Numbered from the stretch's first letter, positions 45,231 through 54,122 are shown. The stretch is 64,000 nucleotides of DNA from Pseudomonas sp. KU26590 (GCF_026153515.1 NZ_CP110644.1:5025501-5089500); one strand, 5' to 3'. Translations and numbers: made by a program. The notes: generated by a model not told the origin, from the sequence alone.

Positions 45231-45368
45231 ATGCAAACAGTTGAACTGGCTCTGGAAGAAGAACTGCAATTGGACGATTGGTTTGAAGCACCGACTCATG
45301 ATGCCGCTGTGGAGATGATGCAAGCCGACGCCGTGGTGGCGTTTGGCACCGCGATGTGGCCGTTCTAA
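45231..45368 (+). CDS. 45-residue acidic peptide, possible precursor peptide
   Basis: CAGGAGATTCACCT places a strong ribosome binding site before the ATG. The peptide has an acidic N-terminal half (MQTVELALEEELQLDDWFEA, seven Glu/Asp in the first 16 residues) and a hydrophobic C-terminal half ending VVAFGTAMWPF. It has no signal peptide. The acidic leader-like part, hydrophobic tail ending in Trp-Pro-Phe, and position before an enzyme gene with an attenuator between resemble precursors of modified peptides. I do not recognise a family, and no classical modification enzyme is adjacent. A regulatory leader peptide is the alternative. Confidence 0.65.
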   Translation: MQTVELALEEELQLDDWFEAPTHDAAVEMMQADAVVAFGTAMWPF

Positions 45369-45378
45369 AGCAGCTGAA

Positions 45379-45414
45379 GGGCGAATGCGGCTAACGCTTT
45401 CGCCCTCTTGTTTT
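45379..45414 (+). terminator. Attenuator-like hairpin between peptide and enzyme genes
   Basis: GGGCGAATGCG (45379-45389) pairs with CGCTTTCGCCC (45395-45405), 10 of 11 pairs, loop GCTAA, followed by TCTTGTTTT. It starts ten bases after the peptide stop and precedes the enzyme start at 45439, so it would make the peptide transcript more abundant than the enzyme transcript. Confidence 0.7.
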
Positions 45415-45438
45415 AAGCATTCGGAGCGGAGCGCAACC

Positions 45439-46407
45439 ATGGACAACAGCAGCGCCATCGAACACTTCCTGTATTACCTGCAACGCCACCCCGCCGTCAC
45501 CGGCATGACCACTCCCCAAGTACTACTGGCCCACACCCCGGAATACCGCAGCATCGTCGACGGCATCATCGAGAGCTCGACGGCTCGGGATTTCTTTCGG
45601 TTCAGCACCCTGCCGCTGGACACTTCCCCTGTGGGCGAGCTGGCAAAGGCCATCACCGATGCCGATCTTTTCGTCCTGTTCTACGACGCCTCGACGCTGC
45701 CCAATCCTCGCGCGGAGGGGCCACCGTTCATTCGCCAGTTGCAGGAGGTGATGTCGGCGCACTGGAAGAAGTCCTTGCTGTTCAAGGATTACGGCGACTA
45801 TTTCTACGACACGTTCAGCGTTGAGCCCGAGCGCATCGCCCAATTAAATGCGGCGCTGATCAGCACCATGAATGAAGGCGAGACCCTCAGTTTCAGCGAC
45901 GATCACGGCTCGTACTTCGAGGCCCCGCTGCGCGAGCTGAAAAAGTGGACCAACATCAACGGTGTCGGCAATTACGACCTGGCGCCGGGCGAGATTGCCA
46001 CCCACAGCGAATCCATCAACGGTCATGTGCGGTTTCTCGGTACGTTTCTCAGCACCATCCCTTTCGCGCGCAAATACGGGATCATCGAGTCGCCACTGGA
46101 ATTGTGGATCGAGAACTCCGTGGTGACCCGCATTGCCACGGACGTGCCGGGGCTGGAGCACGACTTCAATAAATACCTGGACGCCAACCCCTCGAACCGG
46201 CGCATCGAAGAACTGGGGATCGGCACCAACGAAGGCGTCAGTCAGCTGTACGCGCGCAACGCAGGTTTCGAAGAACGCCATTGCGGGCTGCATCTGGGCC
46301 TGGGCGGCGGTGCCAAGGGCAGCCATCACATGGACCTGATTTTCAACAGCGGCTCACTGGCCGTGGACAAGCGCGTGGTGTTCGACGGGACTGCCTACGT
46401 CGTCTGA
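45439..46407 (+). CDS. M29 aminopeptidase / NicX-like metalloenzyme
   Basis: 322 residues; the C-terminal half follows the M29 family that includes aminopeptidase T and the iron dioxygenase NicX: DLAPGEIATHSESINGHVRF, ESPLELWIENSVVTRI, EELGIGTNEG, then H285 in GLHLGLGG and H297-x-D299 in SHHMDLIF, candidate metal ligands. The N-terminal about 150 residues are not recognised. Whether it is a peptidase or an oxygenase cannot be told. GGAGCGGAGC precedes the ATG. It follows the 45-residue peptide gene by 70 bases with a hairpin between, and ends before a terminator, so the two form a compact unit. Confidence 0.75.
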   Translation: MDNSSAIEHFLYYLQRHPAVTGMTTPQVLLAHTPEYRSIVDGIIESSTARDFFRFSTLPLDTSPVGELAKAITDADLFVLFYDASTLPNPRAEGPPFIRQLQEVMSAHWKKSLLFKDYGDYFYDTFSVEPERIAQLNAALISTMNEGETLSFSDDHGSYFEAPLRELKKWTNINGVGNYDLAPGEIATHSESINGHVRFLGTFLSTIPFARKYGIIESPLELWIENSVVTRIATDVPGLEHDFNKYLDANPSNRRIEELGIGTNEGVSQLYARNAGFEERHCGLHLGLGGGAKGSHHMDLIFNSGSLAVDKRVVFDGTAYVV

Positions 46408-46423
46408 CTCCCCAGCGCGCATA

Positions 46424-46455
46424 AAAAAACGCCAGTCTCTCGACTGGCGTTTTTT
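46424..46455. terminator. Bidirectional rho-independent terminator
   Basis: AAAAAACGCCAGTC (46424-46437), loop TCTC, GACTGGCG plus T run (46442-46455). It ends the M29-like gene rightward and rluB leftward. Confidence 0.93.
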
Positions 46456-46490
46456 GTACTTCAGACCGCGATTACTGCTTCACAACGCCG

Positions 46491-47738
46491 TTACTCGGGC
46501 TTGCGACGACCAAAGCCCGGACGCTGACCGGAGCCGCTTGGCGGGCCGCGGCGCTTGCCGGACGGGGTCTTGTCGTCCACGAGACCGACGCCGGGACGCG
46601 AAGGCTTCGGCTTGGCAGGACGCTTGTTCATGTCGCTCGGACGCTCCGCGACCGGCGTGCCACGACCGCTTTCACTGCGCGCGCTGTCACCCCGTGGATT
46701 GCCGCCGCGCGCAGTGTCGCCACGACCACCGATGGCCGGACGCGGCGTGCGCGCCGGACGACCGCTTTCCGCAGGCTTGCGCGCCGGGCGCTCGCCATCC
46801 GCCAGACGCGGCTCGCGGGCCGGACGATCCGGGGACACTGCATCCTTGGCCGGACGAACCTGACGCACACGCTCGCCCTTGCCCAACGGACGGGACGACT
46901 GGCGCTGCAAACGCTCCAGCTTGTCCTTGGTCTTGGCATTCATCTGCGGCATCGCGACCGGCGTCAGGCCGACCTCGGCGCTGAGGATGTCGACTTCCTG
47001 CTGACTCATTTCGCGCCAGCGACCCATCGGCAGATCGGAATTGAGGAACACCGGACCGAAACGCACGCGCTTCAGGCGGCTGACCACCAAGCCCTGGGAT
47101 TCCCACAACCGGCGAACTTCACGGTTGCGGCCTTCCATGACCACGCAGTGGTACCAGTGGTTGAAACCTTCGCCACCCGGCGCCTGCTGGATGTCGGTGA
47201 AACGCGCCGGGCCGTCTTCCAGCACCACGCCAGCCTTCAGGCGCGCCAGCATGTCGTCGTCGACTTCGCCACGGACGCGCACGGCGTACTCGCGGTCCAT
47301 TTCGAACGAGGGGTGCATCAGGCGGTTGGCCAGTTCACCGTCGGTGGTGAACATCAGCAAGCCGGTGGTGTTGATGTCCAGACGGCCGATATTGATCCAG
47401 CGGCCTTCTTTAGGGCGCGGCAGGCGATCAAACACGGTTGGACGGCCTTCAGGGTCGTCACGGGTGCAGATTTCACCGTCCGGCTTGTTGTACATGACGA
47501 CGCGGCGAACGGTCTCGGCGGCTTCTTCGCGGCGGATCACGCGACCGTCGACCGTGATGGCGTCGTGCAGATCGACGCGCTGACCGAGAGTGGCCTGAAC
47601 GCCGTTGACCTTGATGCGGCCTTCGCCGATCCAGGCTTCAACGTCGCGACGGGAACCGACGCCAATGCGCGCCAGAACCTTCTGCAGTTTTTCGCCTGCT
47701 GGGCCGATCTCTTTGTCTTGCTTGTCTTGTTCACTCAT
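46491..47738 (-). CDS. rluB: 23S rRNA pseudouridine(2605) synthase RluB
   Basis: 415 residues. S4 RNA-binding domain (about 16-75; KLQKVLARIGVGSRRDVEAW), RsuA/RluB-type catalytic domain with the catalytic Asp in GRLDINTTGLLMFTTDGELA, and EGRNREVRRLWESQG. From about residue 275 a long Arg/Pro/Gly-rich, basic, low-complexity tail (RPAREPR, RPARKPAESGRPARTPRP) extends to the end; such tails are common on RluB and presumably bind rRNA. In pseudomonads it accompanies scpAB, as here. Confidence 0.95.
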   Translation of the reverse strand: MSEQDKQDKEIGPAGEKLQKVLARIGVGSRRDVEAWIGEGRIKVNGVQATLGQRVDLHDAITVDGRVIRREEAAETVRRVVMYNKPDGEICTRDDPEGRPTVFDRLPRPKEGRWINIGRLDINTTGLLMFTTDGELANRLMHPSFEMDREYAVRVRGEVDDDMLARLKAGVVLEDGPARFTDIQQAPGGEGFNHWYHCVVMEGRNREVRRLWESQGLVVSRLKRVRFGPVFLNSDLPMGRWREMSQQEVDILSAEVGLTPVAMPQMNAKTKDKLERLQRQSSRPLGKGERVRQVRPAKDAVSPDRPAREPRLADGERPARKPAESGRPARTPRPAIGGRGDTARGGNPRGDSARSESGRGTPVAERPSDMNKRPAKPKPSRPGVGLVDDKTPSGKRRGPPSGSGQRPGFGRRKPE

Positions 47739-47951
47739 CTGGGCACCTCCCGGTGTGTCGAATCAGGGCATGCGCGAGTGGGCATGGCCTGTGGCCCGGC
47801 TCTCTGGACGAGAGCGGCTCCGGATCAGAACAACTCTGAAGCGGAACGGGCAGAAAACTGAAATCCCTGGCGCGTGTGGATCGCCAAAAGGTCGCGAATC
47901 ATACGCGCCTGAGGCGCGTTGCGCATCAGAGACTAGATGAAAAAATCAGGC

Positions 47952-48140
47952 TCACTTCTTTTTCCGCCGACTGGCGCCCTTGAGCTTGATCAACCGCAGC
48001 GCCGACTCGGCGAGCACCGAGCGTTTTTCGTCCTTCTCCATCTTCTTCCAGGATTTGATCTCGCGCTTGCTGCGACCGCAGCCCAGGCAGATCTCTTCGT
48101 CGAACTTGCAGAGGCTGATGCAGGGATTCTTGGTGCTCAT
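47952..48140 (-). CDS. DUF1289 protein
   Basis: 62 residues. The N-terminal MSTKNPCISLCKFDEEICLGCGRS holds the four-cysteine pattern CxxxC...CxGC typical of DUF1289, suggesting Zn or Fe-S binding; the rest is basic with a Lys/Arg-rich end. The start at 48140 is chosen because it begins the domain. It lies 54 bases after scpB and 213 before rluB. Function unknown. Confidence 0.88.
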   Translation of the reverse strand: MSTKNPCISLCKFDEEICLGCGRSKREIKSWKKMEKDEKRSVLAESALRLIKLKGASRRKKK

Positions 48141-48194
48141 GGGTCCGCCTGAGTGAGGAATTGGGCGCTGTGCATCGTCCTGCCACAGCAATCG

Positions 48195-48986
48195 TCACCG
48201 CGGATCTTCATCGTCCTGCGGCGGTTCTTCCAATTCAGACTCTTTATCGGGCTCATCGAGCAATAAATCATCGAAGTCGATTTTCAGGCCCTGCTCCATG
48301 GTATCCAGCTCGGCCAGCAGGCTGCGGAAACTGGTCTCGTCCCGGGGCGCTTCAGGCTCTGCGTCAGCATCGAGCGACAGACTGGCGTCGGCCAACGCCT
48401 GCAAATGCGCGGGCACAGGCGCGTCGTCGAACTCCAGCACCGGCTCGGTTTCCATCTCGCGCAGGTCGGCCAGCGGCGGTAGTTCGTCGAGGTTCTTCAG
48501 GTTGAAGTGGTCGAGAAAAGCCTTGGTGGTGGCGAACATCGCCGGCTTGCCGGGCACGTCGCGGTAGCCAACGATCCTGATCCATTCGCGCTCCATCAGG
48601 GTCTTGACGATGTTGGTGTTGACCGCGACGCCGCGCACGTCCTCGATCTCGCCCCGGGTAATCGGCTGGCGATAGGCGATCAGCGCCATGGTTTCCAGCA
48701 GGGCCCGCGAATAACGCTGCGGCCGCTCTTCCCACAGGCGCCCGACCCAGGGCGCAAACTTCTCGCGGATCTGCAAGCGGTAGCCGGTGGCGACTTCCTT
48801 CAGCTCAAAGGCGCGGTTGTCGCAGGATTTGCCCAGCAACGTCAGCGCCTTTTTGAACACCGGCGGTTCGGGCCGCTCACCTTCTTCAAACAGCTCGTAG
48901 AGGCGCTCCAGGGACTGCGGTTTTCCGGAGGCGAGCAGAAACGCTTCGAGCAACGGCGCCAGATCGCGGGGTTCATTCAGGTTCAT
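48195..48986 (-). CDS. scpB: Segregation and condensation protein ScpB
   Basis: Partner of ScpA and SMC in chromosome condensation. 263 residues: two winged-helix domains (about 5-160; LAPLLEAFLLASGKPQSLER, ETMALIAYRQPITRGEIEDV RGVAVN split motif, IVKTLMEREWIRIVG) and a long acidic C-terminal tail (DEPDKESELEEPPQDDEDPR) beyond the usual fold. It starts 17 bases after the scpA stop. Confidence 0.95.
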   Translation of the reverse strand: MNLNEPRDLAPLLEAFLLASGKPQSLERLYELFEEGERPEPPVFKKALTLLGKSCDNRAFELKEVATGYRLQIREKFAPWVGRLWEERPQRYSRALLETMALIAYRQPITRGEIEDVRGVAVNTNIVKTLMEREWIRIVGYRDVPGKPAMFATTKAFLDHFNLKNLDELPPLADLREMETEPVLEFDDAPVPAHLQALADASLSLDADAEPEAPRDETSFRSLLAELDTMEQGLKIDFDDLLLDEPDKESELEEPPQDDEDPR

Positions 48987-49003
48987 TGATCAGCTCTTGC
49001 TCT

Positions 49004-49834
49004 TTATTCGGCTCGCGCCCGCACATGAATAACGGCGAAGGCTTCGTTTTGCACCAGCTCCACCAGTTGCTCCTTGACCAATTCCAGCACGGCCATGAAC
49101 GTCACCACCACGCCCAGCCGTCCCTCTTCAGCCGTGAACAGCTCGGCGAAGGGCACGAAACCCGCGCCTTTCAAGCGCTCCAGCACATCGCTCATACGCT
49201 CGCGGGTGGACAGCGCTTCGCGGCTGACCTGGTGGCTTTCAAACATATCGCCCCGGCGCAGGACGTCGGCCATCGACATCAACAGCTCTTCGAGGGCGAC
49301 GTCCGGCAACAACTTGCGCACCCGCGCTTCGGGCGCCTCCAGCCTGGGTATGACGATGTCGCGGCCCACGCGAGACAGTTGATCGATGTTTTCTGCCGCC
49401 GCCTTGAACCGCTCGTACTGCTGCAAGCGACGGATCAGTTCGGCGCGGGGATCACCCTCTTCCTCTTCGGCCATTTCCGAGCGGGGCAGCAGCATGCGCG
49501 ACTTGATCTCGGCGAGCATGGCCGCCATGACCAGGTATTCGGCGGCGAGCTCCAGGCGCACGGTTTTCATCAGCTCGACATAACCCATGTACTGACGGGT
49601 GATTTCCGCCACGGGGATGTCGAGGATGTTGATGTTCTGTTTGCGGATCAGGTACAGCAGCAAGTCCAGCGGGCCTTCGAAGGCTTCGAGGAACACTTCC
49701 AGCGCGTCCGGCGGGATGTACAGGTCGACCGGCATCTGCGTGACGGCCTGACCGTAGACCATGGCAAACGGCAGCTCTTGCTGCGCGCCGGCCTGACTGT
49801 CGGTCTGAGCGTCCAGGGTTTGCGCTTCGGTCAC
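49004..49834 (-). CDS. scpA: Segregation and condensation protein ScpA
   Basis: Kleisin subunit bridging SMC heads. 276 residues: FEGPLDLLLYLIRKQNINIL near the N-terminus is the ScpA signature, EYLVMAAMLAEIKSRMLLP the SMC-binding helix, and a C-terminal winged helix (RLGVVVTFMAVLELVKEQLV). The start is GTG 49834, overlapping the yciO stop as GTGA, which supports it over the upstream ATG at 49870 that would lie inside yciO. Confidence 0.95.
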   Translation of the reverse strand: MTEAQTLDAQTDSQAGAQQELPFAMVYGQAVTQMPVDLYIPPDALEVFLEAFEGPLDLLLYLIRKQNINILDIPVAEITRQYMGYVELMKTVRLELAAEYLVMAAMLAEIKSRMLLPRSEMAEEEEGDPRAELIRRLQQYERFKAAAENIDQLSRVGRDIVIPRLEAPEARVRKLLPDVALEELLMSMADVLRRGDMFESHQVSREALSTRERMSDVLERLKGAGFVPFAELFTAEEGRLGVVVTFMAVLELVKEQLVELVQNEAFAVIHVRARAE

Positions 49835-50463
49835 TCGACTTCGACCCCGAACGGCGTCGGATCGCCGCACCCCACGCGCACCACCTGGGGCTCGCCATCG
49901 GTCAGATTCACCACGGTCGACGCCGAAATGCCGCCCTCGCCGGCGTCGATGATCAGGTCCACCTGATGCTCGAGGATCCCGCGCATCTCGAAGGGGTCGC
50001 TCATCGGAATAGTCTCGCCCGGCATGATCAGGCTCACGCTCATCAGCGGCTCGCCCAGCTCCTGCAACAGCGCCTGCGCGATGGGATGACCCGGCACGCG
50101 CAAACCGATGGTGCGCCGCTTGGGGTGCAGCACCAGACGCGGCACGTCACGGGTGGCGCCGAGGATGAAGGTGTAAGGCCCCGGCGTGTGCGCTTTCAGG
50201 ACGCGGAACGCCGCCGTGTCGACCTTGGCGAACAACCCCAGCTGCGACAGATCGCTGCACATCAGCGTGAAGTTGTGCTTGTCATCGAGTTGACGCAGGC
50301 GACGGATGCGCTCGACGGCCGTCTTGTCGCCCATCTGGCAACCCAATGCGTAGGACGAATCGGTGGGATACACCACCAGACCGCCCGCCCGGATGATTTC
50401 CACGGCCTGTTTGATCAGGCGCGCTTGCGGATTCTCCGGGTGGACCTGGAAAAATTGACTCAC
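49831..50463 (-). CDS. yciO: YciO-family Sua5/YrdC-like protein
   Basis: 210 residues, closely following E. coli YciO: VSQFFQVHPENPQARLIKQA, VVYPTDSSYALGC, HNFTLMCSDLSQL, GPYTFILGAT, KRRTIGLRVPGHPIAQALL. YrdC/Sua5 fold related to threonylcarbamoyl-AMP synthases, but YciO is weakly active and its cellular role is unsettled. The start is GTG 50463, with AGGA seven bases upstream; an ATG at 50619 would read back through the preceding gene. Operon rnm-yciO-scpA-scpB. Confidence 0.93.
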   Translation of the reverse strand: MSQFFQVHPENPQARLIKQAVEIIRAGGLVVYPTDSSYALGCQMGDKTAVERIRRLRQLDDKHNFTLMCSDLSQLGLFAKVDTAAFRVLKAHTPGPYTFILGATRDVPRLVLHPKRRTIGLRVPGHPIAQALLQELGEPLMSVSLIMPGETIPMSDPFEMRGILEHQVDLIIDAGEGGISASTVVNLTDGEPQVVRVGCGDPTPFGVEVE

Positions 50464-50476
50464 GGTAATTTCCTGT

Positions 50477-51337
50477 TCAGACGGCAGTAGGCTGGTCATG
50501 TTTGAACCGACACCAAAGGGGCGGCAGGTCTTCGGGCAATGGGCGATAAACGCCGATTTCAGACCAAGCGCCTGGGGCATGAAAATCACTGCCGGCACTG
50601 ACCAGCAGACCGAACTCACGGGCCAGAATCGCCAGACTGCCGACCTGATCGGCAGGCTGCAGGCCGTTGACCACTTCTATCGCGTGACCGCCGGCCTGGA
50701 TAAAGTCGGCGACCAGCTTGCGACGCTTGCTGCGGGTGAAATCGTAATGCGAAGGGTGCGCCAGGCTGATCCACGCACCGGCGGCGCGCAGGGTCACCAC
50801 CGTTTGCTCAAGGGTCGGCCAGTGTTGCTTGACGTCGCCCAGCTTGCCCGCGCCGAGCCATTTGCGGAACGCTTCGGCGCGGTCCTTGACGAAACCCTGG
50901 TTGACCAGAAAGTCGGCAAAGTGCGGTCGGGCCGGCGCATTGCCGCTGTCGCCCAGCGCCTGCTGAACTGCGCGGGCACCTTCGAGCGCGCCGGGCATAC
51001 CTTTCATCGCCAACTTGCGGCTTATTTCTTCGGCCCGCAGCCAGCGGCCGGTGTGCAATTGCTCGATGGCCTCACGCAATTGCGGGGCATTTACATCGAA
51101 CGCATAGCCCAGCACATGAATGGTGGCACCGCCCCAGGTGCAGGACAATTCGATGCCATCGATCAGCTGCATACCCAGTGCAACCGCCGCAGCACGGGCC
51201 TCGGCGAGGCCTTCGAGGGTGTCGTGATCGGTCAGCGCGAGGACTTTCACGCCGTGCTCGTGGGCACGTGCGACAAGTACCGCGGGCGCAAGGGCGCCAT
51301 CGGAAGCGGTGCTGTGGCAGTGCAGATCGACGTTCAT
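50477..51337 (-). CDS. rnm: PHP-family phosphoesterase / RNase AM
   Basis: 286 residues of the PHP superfamily (E. coli YciV/Rnm), a 5'-3' exonuclease maturing rRNA 5' ends and hydrolysing 3',5'-nucleotide bisphosphates. Metal-binding motifs: H6 and H8 in VDLHCHSTASDG with D13, ALTDHDTLEGL, GIELSCTWGG, LAHPSHYD, and SAGSDFHAPG. First gene of the leftward cluster, 13 bases before yciO. Divergent from yciB. Confidence 0.93.
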   Translation of the reverse strand: MNVDLHCHSTASDGALAPAVLVARAHEHGVKVLALTDHDTLEGLAEARAAAVALGMQLIDGIELSCTWGGATIHVLGYAFDVNAPQLREAIEQLHTGRWLRAEEISRKLAMKGMPGALEGARAVQQALGDSGNAPARPHFADFLVNQGFVKDRAEAFRKWLGAGKLGDVKQHWPTLEQTVVTLRAAGAWISLAHPSHYDFTRSKRRKLVADFIQAGGHAIEVVNGLQPADQVGSLAILAREFGLLVSAGSDFHAPGAWSEIGVYRPLPEDLPPLWCRFKHDQPTAV

Positions 51338-51402
51338 AGGGGCGCTTTCGCAGTCATTGATGTTTGTTATTATGCCGTCACATCCAGCTTCTGGCTCTTA
51401 CT

Positions 51403-52011
51403 GTGAAACAATTCATCGACTTCATCCCGCTCATCCTGTTCTTCATCGTTTACAAAATCAGCCCGCAAGCCGTCGATGTCCTTGGCCACAGCTTCATGGT
51501 AGGCGGGATTTACAGCGCCACCGCGATGCTCATCGCCAGTTCCCTCGTGGTTTACGGCGTCCTGTATGTCCGTCAGGGCAAACTGGAAAAAAGTCAGTGG
51601 CTAACGCTGATTGCCTGTCTGGTCTTCGGTAGCCTGACCCTGGCCTTCCACAGCGAAACCTTCCTCAAGTGGAAAGCCCCGGTCGTGAACTGGGTCTTCG
51701 CGCTGATCTTCGCCGGCAGCCACTTCATTGGCGACCGTCTGTTGATTCAACGCATCATGGGCCACGCGCTGACCCTGCCTCAGACGGTCTGGACCAAGCT
51801 GAACATCGCCTGGATCGTGTTCTTTCTGTTCTGCGGCGCGGCCAACCTCTATGTGGCGTTTACCTATCAAGAATTCTGGGTCGACTTCAAGGTGTTCGGC
51901 AGCCTGGGCATGACCCTGCTGTTCCTGGTCGGCCAGGGCATCTACCTGGCCCGCCACATCCATGACGCTGACCCGTCCACCCAGCCTTCAAACAAAAAAA
52001 GAGAGGACTGA
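51403..52011 (+). CDS. yciB: Inner membrane septation protein YciB (IspZ)
   Basis: 202 residues with about five hydrophobic helices; start GTG 51403 giving the family N-terminus [18 protein letters not shown]. Needed for normal septation and envelope integrity in several bacteria. The 13 open codons upstream lack support. It is followed one base later by yciI and divergent from rnm, an order shared with other gammaproteobacteria. Confidence 0.95.
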   Translation: MKQFIDFIPLILFFIVYKISPQAVDVLGHSFMVGGIYSATAMLIASSLVVYGVLYVRQGKLEKSQWLTLIACLVFGSLTLAFHSETFLKWKAPVVNWVFALIFAGSHFIGDRLLIQRIMGHALTLPQTVWTKLNIAWIVFFLFCGAANLYVAFTYQEFWVDFKVFGSLGMTLLFLVGQGIYLARHIHDADPSTQPSNKKRED

Positions 52012-52012
52012 C

Positions 52013-52312
52013 ATGCTCTATGCAATCGTGGCAACCGACGTCGCCAACTCGCTGGAAAAACGCCTCGCTGCGCGCCCTGCGCATCTTGAGCGTCTGAACG
52101 CAATGAAAGCCGAAGGCCGCATCGTCCTCGCGGGGCCAATGCCTGCGGTAGATAGCATAGACCCGGGCGCTGCGGGGTTTACCGGCAGCCTGATCGTCGC
52201 CGAATTCGAGTCGCTCAAGGACGCCCAAGCCTGGGCTGAGGCGGATCCCTATGTGGCAGCGGGTGTCTACGCCGGCGTGATCGTCAAGCCGTTCAAGCAA
52301 GTCCTGCCCTGA
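52013..52312 (+). CDS. yciI: YciI-family protein
   Basis: 99 residues, ferredoxin-like YciI/YCII fold: [40 protein letters not shown] with the conserved His, and AGPMPAVDS with Asp. The conserved His-Asp pair suggests an enzyme, but the activity in vivo is unknown. GAGAGGACTG upstream; starts one base after yciB. Confidence 0.93.
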   Translation: MLYAIVATDVANSLEKRLAARPAHLERLNAMKAEGRIVLAGPMPAVDSIDPGAAGFTGSLIVAEFESLKDAQAWAEADPYVAAGVYAGVIVKPFKQVLP

Positions 52313-52586
52313 TACGTCTGTCGAGCGCCCGGCTCTGTACACCGAGCCGGACCGCCTTCAACCCGCGTTCCAACGCTCACCCTTCGCACTGCCCTGCCGA
52401 TAAGTTGCTAGAACCAAAGGCTTTGACTGCGGCTCAAAGAGGCACGGGCGGTCATGCCTTTGCGGGTGTTGATCGAACAACAATGGTTTGTCGCAAGGGG
52501 CCGCGCAACAAGGGTGGCCCTCCAGTGCGGTATCTTTGCCAGCGGCTGGCGTAGACGTCGTCGGCAATGGCTAAATTGAGTGAGTC

Positions 52587-53264
52587 ATGAGCGAGCTGTT
52601 ACTTATTGATGATGACCAGGAGCTGTGTGAGCTTCTGAGCAGTTGGTTGAGTCAGGAAGGGTTCGCCGTGCGCGCCTGCCACGATGGCCAGAGCGCGCGC
52701 AAGGCGCTCGCCGAATCCGCACCCGCTGCGGTGGTGCTGGACGTGATGCTGCCCGATGGCAGCGGTCTGGAACTGCTCAAACAGTTGCGCACCGATCACC
52801 CAGACCTTCCCGTGCTGATGCTGTCGGCACGCGGCGAACCGCTGGACCGCATCCTGGGTCTGGAGCTGGGCGCCGACGATTATCTGGCCAAGCCCTGCGA
52901 TCCCCGTGAACTGACAGCGCGTCTGCGCGCGGTGCTGCGCCGTAGCCATCCGACGGCAGTGTCGTCCCAGATCGAACTGGGCGACCTGTGTTTCAGTCCG
53001 GCGCGGGGCGTGGTCACGATTGACGAGCAGGAATTCACCCTTACAGTCTCCGAGGCCCGTCTCCTCGAGGCTTTGCTCGGCCAGCCCGGGGAACCGCTGG
53101 AGAAGCAGGAGCTGGCGCAACTGGCCCTCGGCCGCAAGTTGACTCTGTACGACCGCAGTCTGGATATGCACGTCAGCAACCTGCGCAAGAAGATCGGCCC
53201 CCATGCCGACGGCCGCCCGCGCATCGTTGCTTTGCGCAGTCGCGGGTATTATTACGCGGTGTGA
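52587..53264 (+). CDS. cpxR: OmpR-family response regulator, CpxR-like
   Basis: 225 residues: receiver (MSELLLIDDDQELCELLSSW; phospho-acceptor in VVLDVMLPDGSG; KPCDPRELTAR with the conserved Lys) and a winged helix output domain (TLYDRSLDMHVSNLRKKIGP). The envelope-stress identity is inferred from the neighbouring Spy/CpxP and sensor genes and similarity to P. aeruginosa CpxR. It ends 321 bases before spy. Confidence 0.9.
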   Translation: MSELLLIDDDQELCELLSSWLSQEGFAVRACHDGQSARKALAESAPAAVVLDVMLPDGSGLELLKQLRTDHPDLPVLMLSARGEPLDRILGLELGADDYLAKPCDPRELTARLRAVLRRSHPTAVSSQIELGDLCFSPARGVVTIDEQEFTLTVSEARLLEALLGQPGEPLEKQELAQLALGRKLTLYDRSLDMHVSNLRKKIGPHADGRPRIVALRSRGYYYAV

Positions 53265-53306
53265 TCTTGGCGGCGGGCGATGACCACGCGGTGCGGAGGC
53301 TTCCTT

Positions 53307-53442
53307 TGTAGGAGCGTGGCTTGTCCCGCGATCTGGCGCGCAGCGGCAGCGACTTCTATATAGGCGGGTGGCCTGACATACCGTAGCGCATTGTTCGGCT
53401 GCCGGTTCCCGGCAGATCGCGGGACAAGCCACGCTCCTACAG
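53307..53442. repeat. REP-type inverted pair between cpxR and spy
   Basis: 'gtaggagcgtggcttgtcccgcgatc' at 53308 and its inverse 'gatcgcgggacaagccacgctcctacag' ending 53442. This third variant differs in the 'gtggcttgtcccgcgat' arm. Confidence 0.85.
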
Positions 53443-53486
53443 CAATTAACGGCCCGCTCTTTGTGTCAGCCGCCCGACTGATCCTC

Positions 53487-53502
53487 TTTACCCAAGCTTT
53501 AC
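53487..53502 (+). promoter_or_regulatory. Candidate CpxR box upstream of spy
   Basis: TTTAC-N6-TTTAC (53487-53502; GTAAA-N6-GTAAA on the minus strand) matches the tandem CpxR half-sites. It stands 84 bases before the spy ATG; a TAAACT at 53535-53540 could be the -10. Confidence 0.55.
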
Positions 53503-53585
53503 CGACGCCTGACCTCGCTTGACCTTGATCTCCCTAAACTGGCCTCAACCGGCACAGAGCCGAAATCGAGACAAGGAGATTCACC

Positions 53586-54029
53586 ATGCGCAAGACTTTG
53601 ATGGCTTTGATGTTCGCCGCAGCCCTGCCTACCGTTGCAATGGCCATGCCTCCAGAAGGCGGCCCGATGGGTGGCCCTGGCGGCCCGGGCTTCGATGGCC
53701 CCGGCATGCATCACCGCAAAGGCCCAATGGACAAGCTGAACCTGACCCCGGATCAACGTCAGCAAGTCGACAAGCTGATGGGCGCTCAATGGCACGGCCG
53801 CAACGAGATCACTCAGAAGTACCTGGCCAAGCTGTCGGCCGCCGACCAGAAGGCGATGAAAGATGAAATGGCCGCTGCCCACGACAAAACCCGGTCCGAC
53901 ATCCGCGCCCTGCTGACGCCGGAACAACAGAAGACGTTCGACCAGATCCAGAAGGATGAGGCTCAGCGCCGTGCGGATCGCGCCGAGTTCGAAGCCTGGA
54001 AAGCGCAGAAAGCGCAAAAAACCCAGTAA
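53586..54029 (+). CDS. Spy/CpxP-family periplasmic chaperone
   Basis: 147 residues. Signal peptide MRKTLMALMFAAALPTVAMA, then a Gly/Met/Pro-rich linker (MPPEGGPMGGPGGPGFDGPG), and helical Spy-like part with two LTxxQ motifs: LTPDQRQQVDKL and LTPEQQKTFDQI. Helps envelope proteins fold, and CpxP members restrain the sensor kinase. ACAAGGAGATTCACC precedes the ATG. It lies between the regulator and kinase genes, and a terminator follows it. Confidence 0.92.
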   Translation: MRKTLMALMFAAALPTVAMAMPPEGGPMGGPGGPGFDGPGMHHRKGPMDKLNLTPDQRQQVDKLMGAQWHGRNEITQKYLAKLSAADQKAMKDEMAAAHDKTRSDIRALLTPEQQKTFDQIQKDEAQRRADRAEFEAWKAQKAQKTQ

Positions 54030-54060
54030 CCGGCTGCTGGCGCGGCATTACACTTCCCCC

Positions 54061-54098
54061 AACCCGACACGCTCCCCGGCGTGTCGGGTTTTCTGTTT
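54061..54098 (+). terminator. Terminator between spy and cpxA
   Basis: AACCCGACACGC (54061-54072), loop TCCCCG, GCGTGTCGGGTT (54079-54090), then TTCTGTTT. Just before the kinase start at 54123, so kinase expression depends on read-through or its own promoter. Confidence 0.85.
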
Positions 54099-54122
54099 GA
54101 CGAACCGGGTCGAGGGCAGCAC

